Assembly: GCA_046350295.1 (NCBI GenBank)
Contig: JAXMAR010000007.1
Location: forward strand, 142,632 to 206,631
DNA length: 64,000 nucleotides
From: JAXMAR01 sp046350295
GTDB lineage: Bacteria; Planctomycetota; Planctomycetia; Gemmatales; Gemmataceae
Direction: 5' to 3'
A program made the translations under genes and the position numbers. Shown piece after piece: positions 63,150 to 64,000 of the stretch. Position 1 is the stretch's first letter; the number at the start of each line of letters is the position of its first letter. The notes under the pieces were generated by a model. The model worked only from the letters and a program-made list of their open reading frames with translations. It was not told the origin of the DNA and searched no databases.

Positions 63150-64000
63150 ACCCCTTCGTTCAAGACCCCGACTGGGGCTGGTACATCATCCTCTACTTCT
63201 TCTTCGGCGGCCTCGCCGCCGGCTGCTACTTCGCCGCCACGCTCATCGAACTGTTCGGCGGCGCCGAGGATCGGCCCCTCGCCCGCATCGGCTATCGCGT
63301 CGCCTTTCCGCTCATCCTCGTCTGCGCCGTCCTCTTGGTCGTCGACCTCGAGCGGCCCGAGCGCTTCTGGCACATGGTGCTCCAGTCGGAGGTGGTCGAG
63401 CAGGCCCTGGCCGAAGGCTGGCCCGGCGGCGGCTGGGGCACCATGCTGCACGCCTTCATGCTCAAGTGGTGGTCCCCCATGTCGATCGGCGCCCAGGCCC
63501 TGGGCGTCTTCGGCCTGTGCAGCTTCATTTCCTTCCTCGGCACGTTCCGCACCCCGCGCCCGGTGGATCATCCGGCGGGGCTCATCGGCCGTGCCATCGG
63601 CTTCGGCTTCAAGGTGATCGGCTGCGCCGTCGGCTTCTTCATCGCGGCGTACACGGGCGCCCTGCTCAGCGCCACCAACCAGCCCCTCTGGGTCGCCACC
63701 GACTGGATCGCTCCCCTCTTCCTCACCTCCGCGGCCTCCACCTCCATCTCCCTGCTGCTGCTTCTGGGCGGCCGGGTTTCGGAGGCGAGCCGCGAGCGAC
63801 TCGAACGGGCCGACCTCTGGGCGCTGGGGCTGGAGTTGTTCATCTTCCTGGTCTTCCTGGCGTCGCTGGGTGGCTTGTTGCCACTCGCGCTGCAAACACG
63901 CGAGGGCCAGATCCTCGTCGGCGCCACCCTGATCCTGGGACTCGTGTTTCCGCTCTGGCTGCACCTGAGCTTCAAACAGCCGGGGCGCGGCCGCGTGACG
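63146..64000 (+). CDS. NrfD/PsrC-type membrane subunit, cut by window edge
   Basis: The ATG at 63146 gives MNPFVQDPDWGWYIILYFFF and the frame is open to the last base. Hydrophobic helices are spaced as in NrfD/PsrC proteins: GWYIILYFFFGGLAAGCYFA, RVAFPLILVCAVLLVVDLE, SIGAQALGVFGLCSFISFLG, GFKVIGCAVGFFIAAYTGAL, and LWALGLELFIFLVFLASLGG. The family anchors molybdoenzyme complexes and exchanges electrons with quinone. Here it replaces the cytochrome b gamma subunit of FdnI type. About 285 residues are visible and a few more helices are expected to the right. Confidence 0.9.
   Translation, partial: MNPFVQDPDWGWYIILYFFFGGLAAGCYFAATLIELFGGAEDRPLARIGYRVAFPLILVCAVLLVVDLERPERFWHMVLQSEVVEQALAEGWPGGGWGTMLHAFMLKWWSPMSIGAQALGVFGLCSFISFLGTFRTPRPVDHPAGLIGRAIGFGFKVIGCAVGFFIAAYTGALLSATNQPLWVATDWIAPLFLTSAASTSISLLLLLGGRVSEASRERLERADLWALGLELFIFLVFLASLGGLLPLALQTREGQILVGATLILGLVFPLWLHLSFKQPGRGRVT

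Overview
This is a high-GC chromosomal window from a planctomycete, most likely Gemmataceae or a close relative. The evidence is its gene content: two DUF1501 proteins, two DUF1559 pilin-like proteins each followed by a small lipoprotein, a PPC-domain protein, TIGR03067, tandem serpins, a PhoPQ-related hydrolase, CsrA, Uma2 and two multihaem cytochromes. Many genes are split by single-base shifts. Enolase and threonyl-tRNA synthetase are among them, each apparently missing one G in a G run. The shifts therefore look mostly like base-calling errors, and I annotate through them, giving one entry per ancestral gene. A few regions (UvrC-like gene, ISKra4 remnant, WD40 gene, glycosyltransferase) are so broken that true decay cannot be excluded.

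Layout. 1-6.3 kb: end of an OPT transporter, PPC protein, DUF1501 protein, ThDP-dependent decarboxylase-like enzyme. 6.5-11.7 kb: small secreted protein, a structured RNA candidate with a terminator, DUF1501 protein, Asp-box/sortilin-like protein. 11.7-15.9 kb (minus strand): zinc-binding membrane protein, flavin reductase, two thioredoxin-fold proteins, methyltransferase, enolase. 16-22.6 kb: 7-haem cytochrome, FAH-family enzyme, SDR, small basic protein, prs, Gly/Pro-rich protein, csrA. 23-34.5 kb: accessory region with palindromic repeats, UvrC-like gene, PhoPQ-related protein, SpoIIE-type phosphatase, GNAT, ogt, two small two-gene modules, ISKra4 remnant, GT39-like protein, TPR protein and DUF2064 protein. 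34.6-50.6 kb: thrS, DUF1559/lipoprotein pairs, HAD hydrolase, serpins, creatininase, VOC protein, BON lipoprotein, Uma2, acyl-CoA dehydrogenase, cytochrome, nucleotidyltransferase module. 51-58 kb: HTH/pseudo-receiver protein, WD40 gene, ilvB, TIGR03067. 58.2-64 kb: formate dehydrogenase operon running off the right edge.

The main finding is selenocysteine. The formate dehydrogenase alpha gene has an in-frame UGA at the FdnG selenocysteine site, followed by a near-textbook bacterial SECIS hairpin with a GGUCU loop. Far away on the minus strand, a small secreted thioredoxin-fold protein has an in-frame UGA exactly where its adjacent paralogue has the first Cys of CxxC, giving U-G-H-C, and a perfect 6-bp hairpin with a GGUCA loop follows. 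Gene callers would split this gene in two. I propose it as an unannotated selenoprotein paired with a tandem Cys paralogue.

Other items worth attention are a family of REP-like hairpins ending in CTACG, a four-copy inverted-repeat element between two formate dehydrogenase subunit genes, a secreted toxin-like protein with an overlapping partner gene, and an insertion in the ThrRS catalytic core.
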